Shown here: one piece after another, positions 63,139-64,000 of the stretch
How positions within the stretch are numbered: the first letter of the stretch is position 1
How the letters are laid out: each line of letters begins with the position of its first letter
Assembly (NCBI GenBank): GCA_963377175.1
Contig: CAUJNA010003289.1
Coordinates: 191,923 to 255,922 of the forward strand
Origin: Effrenium voratum
Taxonomy: Eukaryota; Sar; Dinophyceae; Suessiales; Symbiodiniaceae
DNA length: 64,000 bases
Reading direction: 5' to 3'
Position numbers and translations under genes: made by a program
The notes under the pieces: generated by a model
Database searches by the model: none
Seen by the model: the letters and a program-made list of their open reading frames with translations, nothing else
Told to the model about the DNA's origin: nothing

Positions 63139-64000
63139 GGTGGAGGCTCATGGATGAGAGCTGGTCGATCCACCACGTGATGGGGGAAACCATGCTCGCG
63201 GATCTCGGGACCAAGGCCCTCACGGGTAGGCGCATAGATGATTTGCGTCGACTATGGAGGCTGGAGCCGTTGGAGGAAGTTACGGAGGAGATCGGTGCGA
63301 GGCAGGAGAACGTCAAGGAGGCGAATGGTCATGGAGACTTGGAGAGCATCACGGGCATGGTTAAGGTGATGACCCTCGCGAGCATGATTACAAAGGTCCA
63401 GGCGGTGAAGGAGAAATTGGAGGGCGAAGGAGACGAAGAGCCGGAGGACACCCTGAAAGTCCTGATGACGGTGGTGAGTATCATGTCCATCATCCTGTAC
63501 AAGCTGGTGGAACTGGTCTGTCAGAAGGCGATCATGCCCCGGATCAGAGCCATGAGATCAGGCGGGGAGCCGGCGACGCGTGAAGGCGAGGAGGAGGAGG
63601 AGATTGAGATTGAGGAGACATCATCGACAATTCGGAGAACGGTTGGCAGGAGTGGAGATGGGACGTCGGGGAGTACGTCTTCTACCGGAGGTGGGCCTAC
63701 GCCCAGGAGTATGTCATGGAGCGAGGGGGGACCTACGCCACAAAGTGCGTCTTCTACCAGAGGTGGAGGGAGCAGGCAATTGGGAGCCACGCCCAAGCCG
63801 AAATCCAAGCCGATGCCGAAGCGCAAGGGAGACGGTAAGGGGCGAGAGGCGAGTTGGAGGCCGAGGCAGCATTTGGTGCTTCCGGGAGAAGGAGATCTGC
63901 CTACGGGGCCGTTGTTGTATAGGACCAACCATGGAGAAAGGTACCACACCTTCATGGATTGCTATGGACTGCAGAACGCCACGCGGATTCACGAGATGCT
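63042..64000 (+). pseudogene. Frame-shifted continuation of the polyprotein: RNase H end plus C-terminal extension (runs off window)
   Basis: In the frame starting at 63042 the sequence resumes with QLLSDSSAAIAI, the last catalytic-Asp motif of copia RNase H, then RHLRVRAFNLRW and HHVMGETMLADLGTKAL, the normal end of copia polyproteins. It stays open to the window edge. Beyond the usual end there is a hydrophobic segment (about 63459-63530) fitting one membrane helix, an acidic EEEEEIEIEE stretch, Ser/Gly/Pro-rich repeats (two RGGG/GGGPTP-like units, 63685-63775), a basic PKPKSKPMPKRK tract, and near 63940 the motif YHTFMDCYGLQNA. The shift suggests this copy is dead, unless it is an assembly error. 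Confidence 0.8.

Larger units (their letters stand above)
56533..64000 (+). mobile_element. Ty1/copia-type LTR retrotransposon, 3' end outside window
   Basis: Contains the candidate LTR, primer-binding site and polyprotein described separately. It is inserted downstream of the transporter gene in the same orientation. High GC, very long frame and bacterial-style lysine/glutamate/arginine-rich codon use are typical of dinoflagellate copia elements as I know them. Confidence 0.85.

Overview
The window looks like nuclear DNA of a dinoflagellate, probably a large-genome species. The evidence is a plant-like gene broken into very short exons by long repeat-filled introns, non-canonical GC-AG introns, degenerate TTTAGGG-type telomere-like DNA, many short inverted-repeat elements, and a long GC-rich Ty1/copia-type polyprotein. 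No DinoSL spliced-leader relic, rRNA or tRNA gene was recognised, so the assignment is an inference.

All recognisable coding sequence is on the + strand. From 21.5 to 53.6 kb I could reassemble one spliced gene for a MATE-family multidrug/metabolite efflux transporter of the plant EDS5-like subfamily. Nineteen exons of 24 to 110 bases are separated by introns of 0.27 to 4.6 kb. The first 18 exons sum to 1,200 bases (400 codons) with compatible phase at every junction, and the product follows the EDS5 family from the first transmembrane helix to the end of the domain. All 18 introns begin with GC and all 18 acceptors are AG followed by G. About 96 percent of this gene is intron.

From 4.2 to 20.4 kb lies a run of shorter GC-rich open segments with the same splice-site style, spacing and flanking repeats (about 4.2, 5.9, 6.8, 8.2, 9.9, 11.2, 13.1, 15.7, 18.6 and 20.4 kb). 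They are either the N-terminal exons of the transporter or a neighbouring gene in the same orientation. I could not assign a function to them. A possible signal-peptide-bearing first exon lies at 86.

The introns and the upstream region are packed with families of short (about 70 to 150 bp) terminal-inverted-repeat elements. I name these A to H, plus two non-palindromic families J and K, a compound repeat L, a 60-bp tandem array, telomere-like DNA, microsatellites, a 2.3-kb composite simple-sequence block (49.3 to 51.6 kb) and an AT-rich island (48.0 to 49.26 kb). One copy of family G has an 8-9 bp target-site duplication, and a family-H copy is nested inside a family-C copy.

The right end (56.5 kb to the window edge) is a Ty1/copia-type LTR retrotransposon with the order Gag, protease, integrase, reverse transcriptase, RNase H. 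Its 2,109-codon frame is broken by a one-base shift inside RNase H near 63.04 kb and continues open in another frame past the window edge. Odd features are a CCCH finger beside the CCHC knuckle, a long acidic insertion inside the integrase core, a C-terminal extension with a membrane segment, and a candidate primer-binding site matching the anticodon arm of tRNA-Met, as in Drosophila copia.
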